NCBI GenBank assembly: GCA_024638765.1
Contig: JAHEJT010000012.1
Location: 1-58,773 of the forward strand
Direction: 5' to 3'
Length of the DNA stretch: 58,773 nt
Source: Verrucomicrobiales bacterium
GTDB taxonomy: Bacteria > Verrucomicrobiota > Verrucomicrobiia > Verrucomicrobiales > DEV007
Positions 17,405-26,994 of this stretch are shown one piece after another. Made by a program: the position numbers and the translations under genes. The notes under the pieces are model-generated. The model was not told the DNA's origin and did not search any database. It saw only the letters and a list, made by a program, of their open reading frames with translations. Position 1 is the stretch's first letter. Each line of letters opens with the position of its first letter.

Positions 17405-17623
17405 ATGAAAAAGAAATCCTCAACAAATCGAAGGCACTCTGATCGCAAAAGGACCTTGGCGCTTGCGGGGCTGGCCATCGGTGGCCTTCTCCTGCTTTCA
17501 AGCTGCCATTGCTTTACCGGGCATGGCTACGGGCATGGCTACGGGCACGGCGGGTATAGCCATTCCTACGGCCCTTCCTATGGGCATCACGCCGGATACG
17601 CCCCCTACTGCGGGGGATATTGA
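17405..17623 (+). CDS. Small Gly/His/Tyr-rich lipoprotein
   Basis: 72 residues: a Lys/Arg-rich start (KKKSSTNRRHSDRKR), hydrophobic core LALAGLAIGGLLLL and lipobox LLSSC, then a mature tail made almost entirely of Gly, His, Tyr and Ser (FTGHGYGHGYGHGGYSHSYG onwards), with GHGY in tandem and two further Cys. Such a composition is compatible with metal binding or surface adhesion, but nothing specific can be assigned. The signal and repeat structure make it a convincing small gene. Confidence 0.7.
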   Translation: MKKKSSTNRRHSDRKRTLALAGLAIGGLLLLSSCHCFTGHGYGHGYGHGGYSHSYGPSYGHHAGYAPYCGGY

Positions 17624-17836
17624 GGCGAAGCACTCCCTCCGTCTTCAGCGGTCTCACGGAGGCCCGGCCCCCGTTTCCCGGCTCTGGGACCCGGATTTGC
17701 CCGTGGCAGACCCCCGTTTTTCGCGCAGAAAACCCCTTGCGCGGGGTCCACGGCTTTCTTAGGATGATAAACCCCACTGCTTCCATTAGGGAGCTATCCT
17801 CAACCTGTCCCAACCCCTTCCGGCGGGGAATTTCTC

Positions 17837-18514
17837 ATGAAACCGTCGCCTAAAAAACCCGTCTTTGTCGTTGTTCCCCTGATTGCGCTGATCGCAAGCG
17901 TTTCCGCGATCGCCGTCCTGGTCTTGATCTGCCTCGACATCGGCAGCGCGCTCGCCGAGGAAGAGAAAGCCAGATTGGTTACCCAGGAAATCCTCGTCGC
18001 CGAAGAAGCGTCGAGGACCTCGAAGGCTTATGCCCCGGAGAATTTTTCGGAACGTGCGAGCAGTCGGGAAGTTCCCCCGGCGCGTGCCGAATCCGCGGTG
18101 CGCACTGTTGCGGAGAAGAGTCGCCGCAACCAGGAACCCCGCGAGCCGCGTGACCGTAGAGATGCTGCACGTCCCGTCGCGGAGGCACGTGCCGTGGCCG
18201 ACTCGCGGAGCGGACATGCTCCCGGGCGGGGTGCGGAAAATGAGGGTGCGGAGACCGGGGCGCGCGTGCGCCATCTGCGTGAGGCGGCGGAACACCTGGA
18301 GCTGGCCGGCTTCCAGGGAGAATCGGCAGAGTTTTTTTCACGCGCCGCACGACTGGAGCAGGAGCACCGAGATCGTATCTTGAGCGCGGGCGTCCCCTTT
18401 CCGGCCGAGCAGATCGAGCGACTCCACCGTCAGGTGGAGGAGATGCAGGGGCTGATGCGCCGCGTCCGGGCGGAGGTTGAAGAATTGCGGCGCGAAGTTC
18501 GCGGGCGCCGCTGA
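17837..18514 (+). CDS. Membrane-anchored coiled-coil protein
   Basis: 225 residues. The N-terminal signal-anchor is VFVVVPLIALIASVSAIAVL followed by VLICLDIG. The middle is highly charged and Arg/Glu/Ala-rich (RNQEPREPRDRRDAARP). The C-terminal part, residues about 145-225, is a strong coiled coil: VRHLREAAEHLELAGFQGES, then IERLHRQVEEMQGLMRRVRA. GGGGAA lies 8 bases upstream of the ATG. Such proteins are common and uncharacterised. It precedes the di-haem cytochrome by 54 bases on the same strand, so co-transcription is possible. Confidence 0.7.
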   Translation: MKPSPKKPVFVVVPLIALIASVSAIAVLVLICLDIGSALAEEEKARLVTQEILVAEEASRTSKAYAPENFSERASSREVPPARAESAVRTVAEKSRRNQEPREPRDRRDAARPVAEARAVADSRSGHAPGRGAENEGAETGARVRHLREAAEHLELAGFQGESAEFFSRAARLEQEHRDRILSAGVPFPAEQIERLHRQVEEMQGLMRRVRAEVEELRREVRGRR

Positions 18515-18567
18515 ACCACTTCGGTTTTGGGTTGCCACCGCGCGCGTGAATTAGAGATACTTCCAGC

Positions 18568-19233
18568 GTGTCCGGAAAGGCAAGCGTGTGGTTAAGGGTC
18601 GCAGTTTCTGTTTGCCTGCTGCTGTCGATCTCCAGCGGAGTTCTCGACGCGGCCGAGGAGAAAGGAGGAAAGGTCATTCCAGCAAATCTCATGGTGGAAA
18701 TGGACTGCTCCGTCTGCCATGGCGAGAGGGGAGAGGGCAGAGCCGAGCTGAAAGGTCCCGCCCTGGCGGGTTTGCCGGAGTGGTATCTGGAAGCCCAACT
18801 GAAAAAATTTCGCAAGCACGCGCGCGGAATTGATCCGGAGGACAAGAGCTCCGTCCAGATGCACGCGATGGCGGTAGTGATGAAGGACGAGGAAATCGCG
18901 CGGATTTCGCGCCTGATTTCGCAATTCAAGAGAATGCCGAGCGCGCAAACGGTATTCGGCAACGCCTTGCGGGGAAAATCGCTCTTCTCCGCGCAATGCG
19001 TCAGCTGCCACGGCCCGGACGCCATGGGGATCAAGACGCAGAACGCGCCCCCCCTCGTCGGCTATCAGGACTGGTATCTCAAGTCGCAGATCGAAAAATT
19101 CCGCAGAGGATCGCGCGGCGTCCATCCGCTGGACACGGAAGGTATCGAAATGCATAAGGTCGCCAAGAAACTCGCGGGCGATCAGGACATCCGGGATCTG
19201 GTCGCTTTCATCGCGGATCTGGCGGAAAAATAG
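18568..19233 (+). CDS. Di-haem cytochrome c (c553-like)
   Basis: 221 residues from a GTG. The signal peptide VAVSVCLLLSISSGVLDA is followed by two class I cytochrome c units of about 90 residues. Unit one has CSVCHG and GLPEWYLEAQLKKFRKHARG then QMHAMAVVM; unit two has CVSCHG and GYQDWYLKSQIEKFRRGSRG then EMHKVAKKL. The repeated WYL..Q..KFR pattern shows an internal duplication. It is a periplasmic electron carrier; family members pass electrons to terminal oxidases or reductases. No oxidase genes are nearby. Confidence 0.9.
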   Translation: MSGKASVWLRVAVSVCLLLSISSGVLDAAEEKGGKVIPANLMVEMDCSVCHGERGEGRAELKGPALAGLPEWYLEAQLKKFRKHARGIDPEDKSSVQMHAMAVVMKDEEIARISRLISQFKRMPSAQTVFGNALRGKSLFSAQCVSCHGPDAMGIKTQNAPPLVGYQDWYLKSQIEKFRRGSRGVHPLDTEGIEMHKVAKKLAGDQDIRDLVAFIADLAEK

Positions 19234-19447
19234 CGCTCCGCGCGGGATCCGCGGCCCCTTGCTGGAAAGGCTGGCCTTCGACAGCCGGACATGTTAGGAT
19301 TTCCGCGGAAAGTCTGGGACAAGCCGGGAAAGGCAGGGGGAAGGGTAAACCAGGAAGCAAACCGGACGCGGAAGATTCTCGCGTGGCATGCCGTGGCGTG
19401 CAGATGCGCAAAGGACCTTCCCGTGTCCTGATGGAAGAAGCAACATC

Positions 19448-20209
19448 ATGAGTGAGGACCAGTGGTTTTATGTCGATAAAGGAAGCCAAGCGGGACCCGT
19501 CAGCGTGTCTGAGTTACAGCAGCGCGCAAAGGACGGGCTCCTGAAAACCAGCGATCTCGTCTGGAAAGAGGGGATGGCGAACTGGCTGGAGTCCGGCCAG
19601 GTCTCCGAAATTTCCGGGGGAGCAGGCCTATCCCCGGGTACCGTTGTCGATACCGGATCTCCCGCCCCCACTTCTTTTGGCGGCGCCGTCAGTGAGGAAG
19701 ATCAGCTCGGCGGCGGAGAAACACTCCCGCCGGCAGAGGAGCTGGCGCCCGCGGCAGCCAGGGCGGTGGAGCCCATGGAGCCGGTGGCGCGCGCCGTGCA
19801 ATACGCCGGATTCTGGAAACGCGCCGCTGCGGTGATCATAGACAGCGTGCTCCTGATGATTGTCTTTGTTCCTTTGGTCCTTCTCTTCGGTGGCGTTTCC
19901 CAGGCTGCGGAAGGAGGACCGCCCGCCGGGAGCGGAATCCTCAATATTCTAACCACGGCGGTTTACTGGCTTTACTTCGCCGGCATGGAGAGTTCTGCGA
20001 AACAGGCCACCTTTGGAAAACTCGCGCTGGGCATCAAAGTCACCGATCTCGACGGCCAGCAGCTCTCCTTTTTGCGGGCCACGGGACGGCACTTTGGGAA
20101 ATACCTGTCCTCCCTGATCCTCTTCATCGGCTACATTCTCGCCGCTTTCACTGAGAAAAAGCAGGCCCTCCATGACATGATCGCCAGCACCCTGGTGGTG
20201 TGCCGATAG
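19448..20209 (+). CDS. GYF_2-RDD membrane protein
   Basis: 253 residues. Residues 5-52 (WFYVDKGSQAGPVSVSELQQ, then LVWKEGMANWLESGQV) match the GYF_2 domain, a prokaryotic protein-interaction module. A Gly/Pro/Glu linker follows. Residues about 116-250 form an RDD domain with GFWKRAAAVIIDSVLLM, a long second helix, and GKLALGIKVTDLDGQ and TEKKQALHDMIASTLVV, both typical of RDD. GYF_2-RDD fusions are common in the PVC group. The start is the ATG at 19448 (MSEDQWF); the frame opens at 19388. Its target and transport role are unknown. The 214-bp gap before it shows nothing recognisable. Confidence 0.87.
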   Translation: MSEDQWFYVDKGSQAGPVSVSELQQRAKDGLLKTSDLVWKEGMANWLESGQVSEISGGAGLSPGTVVDTGSPAPTSFGGAVSEEDQLGGGETLPPAEELAPAAARAVEPMEPVARAVQYAGFWKRAAAVIIDSVLLMIVFVPLVLLFGGVSQAAEGGPPAGSGILNILTTAVYWLYFAGMESSAKQATFGKLALGIKVTDLDGQQLSFLRATGRHFGKYLSSLILFIGYILAAFTEKKQALHDMIASTLVVCR

Positions 20210-20296
20210 TCGCGGGACGCCGCCCCGGACCCCACCGCGGGGGCGCGCTGCCACGCCGATTGAGTCATTCGCCGGAGGCGTGTAGACTAGCGTTGC

Positions 20297-23062
20297 GTGA
20301 CCGGACCGGACTACGAGAAAAAACCCTGGCACCAGCTATCGCCTGCCCAGGTGGTTTCGGCGCTGGAAAGTGACCGGGCGCAGGGGCTCGAGGAGGAAGA
20401 GGTCCGCCGGCGCCGCGCGCGCTACGGCCTCAACGAACTCGAGGAACGCAGCGCCCGCGGGCTTGGCCGTATTGTCTTCGAGCAGTTCCGGCAAGTGCTG
20501 GTCGTCGTACTCATCATCGCCGCCGCCGTGTCGTTCGCGCTCGGCGAGATCGGCGATGGCCTCGTGATTCTCGCAATCCTCGTGCTGAACGCCCTGCTCG
20601 GGAGCGTGCAGGAATACCGGGCCGAACGCGCCATCGCAGCGCTCAAAAAACTCGCGGCGCCATTCGTGCACGTGCGGCGAGAGGGCCGTCTCCGGCAGCT
20701 CTCCGCGCGCGAGCTCGTGCCGGGCGACATTATTTCACTGGAGACCGGCAGCGCGGCGCCCGCGGATGCCCGCCTCCTGGAAGCGGTCAACCTGCAGACC
20801 CAGGAAGCCGCGCTCACGGGCGAATCGGAACCCGTCTCCAAGACCACGGAGCTCATCGAGGGCATGCACGTGCCGATCGGGGACCGGTTCAACCTTGTGC
20901 ATCTCGGCACGACCGTCGTCTCCGGCCGCGGCGAAGCCGTCGTCACCGCCACCGGGATGCACACGGAACTCGGGACCATTGCGGGAATGATCGAGGAAGT
21001 GGCCCGCGAGCCGACACCGCTGCAGCACCGGCTGGCGCGGCTTGGGCGCAATCTGGCCTGGATCGCCGCGTGTATCATCGCCCTGGTGGTGGCGCTGGGC
21101 GTCCTTCGCGGCGGACTCGACCCGGCCAATCTCAGGCTGCTCTTTCTCACCGGCGTCAGCATGGCCGTGGCCGCGGTGCCGGAGGGCCTGCCCGCCGTCG
21201 TCACCATCGCGCTCGCGCTCGGCTCGCAACGCATGCTGCGACGCCGCGCCCTGATCCGCAAACTGCCCGCGGTGGAATCGCTTGGTTCCGTCACCGTCAT
21301 CTGCTCGGATAAAACGGGCACGCTCACCGAGAATCGCATGACCGTGACGATGCTCGACGCGGCCAACGAACGGCCCGTCACCATCGACGCCCTCCTCGAG
21401 GACCACGAGCGCGGCGTCCTCGCGCTCACCGAACTGCACCCGGATATTCCCGCGCCCAGGCGCAGCCTCGGTCTCATGCTGCACGCCATGGCGCTCTGCA
21501 ACGACACGGAACTTGCGCGCAGCGAGGACGGGCGCCGCTGGGAAGCCATCGGCGACCCCACCGAGGGCGCCCTGGCGGTGGCCGCGGCGGAACTCGGCGT
21601 ATTGCGATCCGACCTGGCAGGCCGCTGGACCCGCGTGTCGGAAGTTCCCTTCACCTCGGAGCGCAAGCGGATGACCACGATCCACCGCGTCCCCCCGGAC
21701 GAGGCTGGGCGCGATGAGGCGGGCGCCTTTTGGGACAAAGCGCTCTACGTCGCGTTCGCCAAGGGCGCGGTCGGCAACCTGCTCGAAGTCTGTTCCCGCG
21801 CGTGGATGGGGGACGAGGCGGTGCCCATAGATGAAGCGCTCCGCAATCGCATTCAAGCCGACGACGCGGAGCTCGCCGACCGGGGACAGCGCGTCATGGG
21901 CATCGCTTTTCGGCCGATGCCCGAGGTGCCGGAGGATGGGGAAGCCGAAACGGACCTCATCTTCGTCGGTTTGGTTGCGATGCACGATCCGCCGCGGCCC
22001 GATGTCAAGGAAGCCGTCGCCAAGTGTCGCAGCGCCGGGGTGCGGCCGGTGATGATCACGGGCGATCATCCGCTCACGGGTCTCGCCATCGCCAAAGACC
22101 TGGATATCACGCGCGACGACCGCAACCTGACGGGCATCGATCTCGAGAAGATGTCCTCCGAGGAACTCGCGGAAGCCGTCCTCGAGACCTCCGTCTATGC
22201 GCGCGTCTCCCCGGAGCACAAGCTGCGGATCATCGACAGCCTCCAGGACAGCGGAGAAATCGTCGCCATGACGGGCGACGGCGTCAACGACGCGCCTGCG
22301 TTGAAGGCCGCGGACATCGGTGTGGCCATGGGCATCTCCGGCACCGACGTCGCCAAGGAGGCGGCGGACGTGGTGTTGCTGGATGACAACTTCGCCACGA
22401 TCGTCGCCGCCGCCGAGGAAGGCCGCGTCATTTTCGACAACATCCGCAAGTTCGTGAAGTACACGCTCTCGAGCAACACGGGCGAGCTTCTCGTCATGCT
22501 CGTGGCGCCGTTTCTCGGGATGCCCCTGGCCTTGCTGCCGGTGCAGATCCTCTGGATCAACCTCGTTACCGACGGCCTGCCGGGACTCGCGCTGGCGGTG
22601 GAGCCGGGAGAACGCAACATCATGCGGCGGCCTCCGTATCAGCCCGGCGAAAGCATTTTCAGCCGCGGCCTGGGACGGCAGATCATCTGGGTGGGCGTCC
22701 TCATGGGCGTGGTCTCGCTGGGCGCGGGTTATGTCTACTGGCGCATCGATCCCGGCGGCCCGTGGCAGACCATGATCTTCACCACGCTGACCCTGTCGCA
22801 GATGGGAAACGCGCTCGCGATTCGTTCGGACACGGATTCAATCTTCACGATCGGTTGGTTCACGAACCGCTTCGCGCTCGGCGCCGTGCTGCTGACCCTG
22901 GCGCTCCAACTCGCCGTGGTTTACGCGGACTTTCTCCAGCCGTTCTTTCACACGCAGTCGCTGGCACCGCGCGACCTCGCCATAGCAATCGCGTTGAGCA
23001 CGATCATTTTCTGGGCGGTGGAGTGCGCCAAGTGGAGCGGGCGCCGGCGGCTTCACGCTTGA
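20297..23062 (+). CDS. P-type Ca2+-transporting ATPase (PMR1/SERCA-like)
   Basis: 921 residues from a GTG. N-domain signature TGES at 174-177 and phosphorylation site [11 protein letters not shown] with Asp338. Calcium-site motifs match animal/bacterial P2A pumps: VPEGLP in M4 (Glu296), SSNTGELL in M5 and NLVTDGLPG in M6. The hinge is [12 protein letters not shown] and the N-terminal cation-ATPase segment is [11 protein letters not shown]. Ca2+ export by ATP hydrolysis is well supported, with Mn2+ a possible second substrate. The plasma-membrane orientation is standard. No regulator or partner gene adjoins; it lies between the GYF_2-RDD gene and the sdh operon on the same strand. Confidence 0.95.
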   Translation: MTGPDYEKKPWHQLSPAQVVSALESDRAQGLEEEEVRRRRARYGLNELEERSARGLGRIVFEQFRQVLVVVLIIAAAVSFALGEIGDGLVILAILVLNALLGSVQEYRAERAIAALKKLAAPFVHVRREGRLRQLSARELVPGDIISLETGSAAPADARLLEAVNLQTQEAALTGESEPVSKTTELIEGMHVPIGDRFNLVHLGTTVVSGRGEAVVTATGMHTELGTIAGMIEEVAREPTPLQHRLARLGRNLAWIAACIIALVVALGVLRGGLDPANLRLLFLTGVSMAVAAVPEGLPAVVTIALALGSQRMLRRRALIRKLPAVESLGSVTVICSDKTGTLTENRMTVTMLDAANERPVTIDALLEDHERGVLALTELHPDIPAPRRSLGLMLHAMALCNDTELARSEDGRRWEAIGDPTEGALAVAAAELGVLRSDLAGRWTRVSEVPFTSERKRMTTIHRVPPDEAGRDEAGAFWDKALYVAFAKGAVGNLLEVCSRAWMGDEAVPIDEALRNRIQADDAELADRGQRVMGIAFRPMPEVPEDGEAETDLIFVGLVAMHDPPRPDVKEAVAKCRSAGVRPVMITGDHPLTGLAIAKDLDITRDDRNLTGIDLEKMSSEELAEAVLETSVYARVSPEHKLRIIDSLQDSGEIVAMTGDGVNDAPALKAADIGVAMGISGTDVAKEAADVVLLDDNFATIVAAAEEGRVIFDNIRKFVKYTLSSNTGELLVMLVAPFLGMPLALLPVQILWINLVTDGLPGLALAVEPGERNIMRRPPYQPGESIFSRGLGRQIIWVGVLMGVVSLGAGYVYWRIDPGGPWQTMIFTTLTLSQMGNALAIRSDTDSIFTIGWFTNRFALGAVLLTLALQLAVVYADFLQPFFHTQSLAPRDLAIAIALSTIIFWAVECAKWSGRRRLHA

Positions 23063-23138
23063 CGGCGCGGGCGGCCCAAAGCTACTCTCCCGCTGTCCCC
23101 GCCGGAGAGAAGCAGAGCCGGGACGCCTCCGCGCCGCC

Positions 23139-23945
23139 ATGAGTTCTTCAGCCGAAGCAGTCGTAAAGAAACGCGCCTTCGGGCAGACCATGCGGCGGGA
23201 TGCCTGGTGGAAAGTGCCGGTGGCCGTCTTCTGCGGGCTCTCGGCATTTATCATTTACTCGACCTGGGCCGCGTTCCAGGGGGCGCATTACACTTACGGC
23301 CCTTACCTTTCACCCTTTTACTCGCCCGAACTCTTTGGCGATTCTCCGCACGCCTGGTTCGGCCCCAAGCCCGGTATCTGGCCGGGTTGGCTGCCCTGGT
23401 CCCCGTCCTTTCTCATTCTGTGGGCGCCCGCCGGCTTCCGGCTCACCTGCTACTATTACCGGGGCGCCTATTACAAGGCCTTCTGGGCGGATCCCCCCTC
23501 CTGTGCGGTGGGCGAGCCGAGGAAATTTTACCGGGGAGAAAATTCTTTCCCTCTGATCATGCAGAACGTCCACCGCTATTTCATGTACATCGCGGTGCTC
23601 TTCATCGTGTTCCTTTCCATCGATGTCTGGCATGCGCTCTGGTTCGAGGACCCCGATACCGGCGTAAAGTCCTTCGGCATCGGCGTCGGCACCCTGGTGC
23701 TGACTTTAAACGTCGTTTTGCTCGGCGGGTACACTTTCGGATGCCATTCCCTGCGCCATGTCGTGGGCGGGTTTTTAGATCAGTTTTCGCGTTCACCCTC
23801 GCGATTCAAGGTTTACAGCTGTGTCAGCTGCCTCAACAAACGCCACATGCTGTGGGCGTGGATGAGTCTCTTTTGGGTTGGGTTCACTGATCTCTACGTG
23901 CGGCTCTGTGCCATGGAGGTGTGGACCGATTTCCGGATCCTCTGA
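23139..23945 (+). CDS. sdhC: Succinate dehydrogenase membrane subunit (Cys/His-rich, Sdh1 type)
   Basis: 268 residues with five or so membrane segments, first gene of an sdhC-A-B operon (5 bases before sdhA). It is longer than ordinary SdhC or SdhD and unlike them in sequence. Two Cys/His clusters lie at the ends of adjacent helices: GCHSLRHVVGG (Cys202, His203, His207) and YSCVSCLNKRH (Cys228, Cys231, His236). Further His at 145 and 165 could serve haem. The arrangement recalls the membrane anchor of mycobacterial Sdh1, reported to hold a membrane-embedded Rieske-type cluster. Role: electron transfer from the FeS subunit to quinone. The cofactor content here is inference. Confidence 0.82.
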   Translation: MSSSAEAVVKKRAFGQTMRRDAWWKVPVAVFCGLSAFIIYSTWAAFQGAHYTYGPYLSPFYSPELFGDSPHAWFGPKPGIWPGWLPWSPSFLILWAPAGFRLTCYYYRGAYYKAFWADPPSCAVGEPRKFYRGENSFPLIMQNVHRYFMYIAVLFIVFLSIDVWHALWFEDPDTGVKSFGIGVGTLVLTLNVVLLGGYTFGCHSLRHVVGGFLDQFSRSPSRFKVYSCVSCLNKRHMLWAWMSLFWVGFTDLYVRLCAMEVWTDFRIL

Positions 23946-23949
23946 ATCC

Positions 23950-25782
23950 ATGGCCGAAGATCAAACATTCGAGTTCGATGTCCTCGTGATCGGCGCCGGC
24001 GGCGCGGGCCTGCGGGCCGCGATCGAGGCTGCAAGCGGAGGCCTTTCGGTGGGATTGGTCTGCAAATCCATGCTTGGAAAAGCGCATACCGTGATGGCGG
24101 AAGGCGGCGTCGCCGCCGCGCTCGCGAACGTGGACGACCGCGACAACTGGCGGGTCCATTTTTCCGACACCATGCGCGGCGGCCAGTATATCAACAACTG
24201 GCGCATGGCCGAACTGCACGCCAAGGAAGCGCCGGACCGGGTGCGCGAACTGGAAGCCTGGGGTGCGGTCTTCGACCGGACCAAAGACGGGAAAATCCTC
24301 CAGCGGAATTTCGGAGGACACAAATACCCGCGGCTCGCACACGTCGGGGACCGGACGGGTCTCGAGATGATCCGCACCCTCCAGGACCACGGAATCCACC
24401 AGGGAATCGATGTCCACATGGAAGTCACCGTGATCACTCTTCTCAAAGACGGGGACCGGGTCTGCGGCGCGGTGGCCTACGACCGGGAGCGCGGCCGGTT
24501 CCGGATCTTTCACGCCAAGGCCGTCGTCCTGGCGACCGGGGGAATCGGGCGCGCCTTCAAAATCACCAGCAACAGCTGGGAATACACCGGGGACGGCCAT
24601 GCACTGGCGTATCATGCGGGCGCGGAACTGATCGACATGGAGTTCATCCAGTTCCATCCCACCGGCATGGTCTGGCCTCCCAGCGTCCGTGGCATCCTTG
24701 TCACGGAGGGAGTGCGCGGGGAAGGGGGGATCCTCGTCAACAGCGAGGGGAAACGGTTCATGTTCGAGGATATCCCGGACAATTACAAATCGTCGACCGC
24801 CGACAATCCGGACGAAGGCTGGCGCTATGTCCTGGGAGATAAAGAGGCGCGGCGACCGCCGGAACTGCTGACGCGTGATCACGTGGCGCGCTGCATTGTA
24901 CGGGAAATCAAGGAGGGACGCGGCAGCCCTCACGGCGGGGTCTTCCTGGATATCGCCTGGATCAAAGAAAAGATTTCCAAGTCCGAAGAACACATCAAGC
25001 GCAAGCTGCCGAGCATGTATCACCAGTTCAAGCAGCTCGCCGACATCGACATAACTACAGAAGCGATGGAGGTGGGTCCGACGACGCATTACGTCATGGG
25101 CGGGGTCCGAGTGGAGGCCGACTCCCAAATGTCCACCACGGTGCCGGGACTCTTCGCCTGCGGCGAGTGCGGCGCGGGAATCAACGGCGCCAATCGCCTC
25201 GGTGGGAATTCGCTTTCCGACCTTCTCGTGCTCGGTAAACGGGCCGGCGAGCACGCGGCGAAGTTCGCGGGAGAGCACGGCGCCGGCGGCATCGATCAGA
25301 GCCAGGTGGAAGACGCCAAGCGCTGGGCGCTCGCCCCCTTTGAGAGGTTCGAGGGTCCGGGGGCGGACCCGGAGGGCGCTTACCAGATCCAGCATTCTCT
25401 CCAGGAAACCATGCAGGATCTGGTCGGGATCGTGCGGCGTGGGGACGAGATGGAGCGCGCCCTCGGAGAAATCAAAAAATTGCGGGAGCGGGCGGGGAAA
25501 ATCGGGGTCCCCGGCAACCGTGAATTCAATCCCGGCTGGCATACGGCCCTCGATTTGGATAACCTGCTGACGGTATCGGAGGCGGTGGCGCGCTCCGCCT
25601 TGGAGCGCAAGGAAAGCCGCGGGGCGCAGTTTCGCGAAGATTACCCGGAGAAGGATCCTGATAAGTGGGGTAAGGTCAACAATGTCGTCCGTAAAGCTGC
25701 GGACGGATCCATGCAGTTGAAGAGTATTCCCATTCCCGAGATGCCGGAAGAATTGAGCAAAATCATTAAGGAGATGGGGTAA
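23950..25782 (+). CDS. sdhA: Succinate dehydrogenase/fumarate reductase flavoprotein subunit
   Basis: 610 residues. The FAD-binding Rossmann start is FDVLVIGAGGAGLRAAIE and the FAD-linking His is in GKAHTVMAEGG (His46). Catalytic-site elements are EFIQFHPTGMVWPP, TEGVRGEGGILVN and HYVMGGVRVE; the capping-domain Arg region is GANRLGGNSLSDLLV. It catalyses succinate oxidation to fumarate; with SdhC and SdhB it forms a membrane complex delivering electrons to quinone. The ATG at 23950 gives MAEDQTFEFDV; the frame opens at 23878 within sdhC, but that start would be out of place. The next gene, sdhB, is separated by 391 bases holding a repeat element, which is unusual for an operon. Confidence 0.96.
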   Translation: MAEDQTFEFDVLVIGAGGAGLRAAIEAASGGLSVGLVCKSMLGKAHTVMAEGGVAAALANVDDRDNWRVHFSDTMRGGQYINNWRMAELHAKEAPDRVRELEAWGAVFDRTKDGKILQRNFGGHKYPRLAHVGDRTGLEMIRTLQDHGIHQGIDVHMEVTVITLLKDGDRVCGAVAYDRERGRFRIFHAKAVVLATGGIGRAFKITSNSWEYTGDGHALAYHAGAELIDMEFIQFHPTGMVWPPSVRGILVTEGVRGEGGILVNSEGKRFMFEDIPDNYKSSTADNPDEGWRYVLGDKEARRPPELLTRDHVARCIVREIKEGRGSPHGGVFLDIAWIKEKISKSEEHIKRKLPSMYHQFKQLADIDITTEAMEVGPTTHYVMGGVRVEADSQMSTTVPGLFACGECGAGINGANRLGGNSLSDLLVLGKRAGEHAAKFAGEHGAGGIDQSQVEDAKRWALAPFERFEGPGADPEGAYQIQHSLQETMQDLVGIVRRGDEMERALGEIKKLRERAGKIGVPGNREFNPGWHTALDLDNLLTVSEAVARSALERKESRGAQFREDYPEKDPDKWGKVNNVVRKAADGSMQLKSIPIPEMPEELSKIIKEMG

Positions 25783-25840
25783 CCACGAACGGGCGAATGA
25801 CTTTTCTTAACCACCAATGGACACGAATTACTTTAGAATT

Positions 25841-26000
25841 GTCATCCTGAGCGAAGTCGAAGGATCTCACGAATCCGCCTCGGCGTTCGAGAAAGTAACC
25901 ATTCCGGCACATCGGCGATTGCCGAGGAAGAAACACGTCTGAGATTCCCGCGACAAATTCAATTTCATAAGAGAGATCCCTCGACCGCGCTCGGGATGAC
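25841..26000. repeat. MITE-like element 2, between sdhA and sdhB
   Basis: Left end GTCATCCTGAGCGAAGTCGA then AGGATCTCAC; right end GAGATCCCTCGACCGCGCTC then GGGATGAC. The 160-bp element occupies the centre of the 391-bp gap 25783-26173. The left flank carries TTAACCACCAATGGACACG, a motif that also accompanies the elements at 39 and 41 kb. The remaining flanks show no gene. Confidence 0.75.
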
Positions 26001-26173
26001 AACAGAGAAACGTCTGACATGACAGGCACCGAAAAGACCTGGCCGATCTTAACCTTCGAGAATTCGTGTGAATTTATCCTGCCGCTGGCAGGCTCTGCAA
26101 ATTGCCTTCAGCTTTCATAATGCGCTACCGCGCTGAGCAGTGTGTCCATTCGCGGTTTTTACTTCTTTCGGAA

Positions 26174-26959
26174 ATGAGCAAAACGACCTTCAGAATCTGG
26201 CGGGGAGACCGGGAGGGCGGTGAATTTCGGGGTTACGAAACTGAAATCACCGAGGGGATGGTGGTCCTCGACGCCGTCCACCAGATCCAGGCCGAGAGTG
26301 CGGGTGACCTGGCGTGCCGCTGGAACTGCAAGGCGGGGAAGTGCGGCTCCTGTTCCGCCGAAGTCAACGGGATGCCCAAGCTGATGTGCATGACCCGGCT
26401 CAGTGACCTGCCGCTGGACGAGCCGGTGACGGTCCAGCCGATGAAGGCTTTTCCCATCATCAAGGACTTGATCACCGATGTCTCCTGGAATTACCGGGTT
26501 AAAAAGAAGATCAAGAAGTTCAAGCCGCGCCCCCCCGATGCGGAGGATGATACCTGGCGGATGGCGCAGGAAGACATCGACCGGGTCCAGGAATTTCGCA
26601 AGTGCATCGAGTGCTTCCTCTGCCAGGACGTCTGCCACGTCCTCCGAGATCACGACCTGCACGACGAATTTATCGGCCCCCGGGCCATGGTTTACACCGC
26701 CGCGCTGGAGATGCACCCCCTCGACACTGAGGATCGGACGGAAGAGCTCCGAAAAGCTTATGGTATCGGGTATTGCAATATCACCAAGTGCTGCACGAAG
26801 GTGTGCCCGGAGGAGATCACGATCACGGATAACGCGATTATCCCTCTGAAAGAACGAGTTGTGGATGATTTTTACGATCCGGTTGCCCGGTTTTTGAAGC
26901 GCCTCGGCAGGGGTAAAGCGAAGGCGGAGACGGAGGCGCCGGCCGCGAAGCCGGATTGA
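26174..26959 (+). CDS. sdhB: Succinate dehydrogenase/fumarate reductase iron-sulfur subunit
   Basis: 261 residues from the ATG at 26174 (MSKTTFRIWRGD). The frame is open from 26102, but that earlier start has an atypical N-terminus. The N-terminal plant-type ferredoxin domain carries CRWNCKAGKCGSCSAEVNG and a fourth Cys in KLMCMT. The C-terminal domain has two cluster motifs, CIECFLCQDVC (4Fe-4S set) and CNITKCCTKVC (3Fe-4S set). The C-terminal tail of about 25 residues, Lys/Ala/Glu-rich, extends beyond the usual end. It transfers electrons from FADH2 in SdhA to the membrane subunit. It is separated from sdhA by a repeat element. Confidence 0.95.
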   Translation: MSKTTFRIWRGDREGGEFRGYETEITEGMVVLDAVHQIQAESAGDLACRWNCKAGKCGSCSAEVNGMPKLMCMTRLSDLPLDEPVTVQPMKAFPIIKDLITDVSWNYRVKKKIKKFKPRPPDAEDDTWRMAQEDIDRVQEFRKCIECFLCQDVCHVLRDHDLHDEFIGPRAMVYTAALEMHPLDTEDRTEELRKAYGIGYCNITKCCTKVCPEEITITDNAIIPLKERVVDDFYDPVARFLKRLGRGKAKAETEAPAAKPD

Positions 26960-26994
26960 ATTCCGGTGCTATCGCCAGTTGATTGAAACCGATC

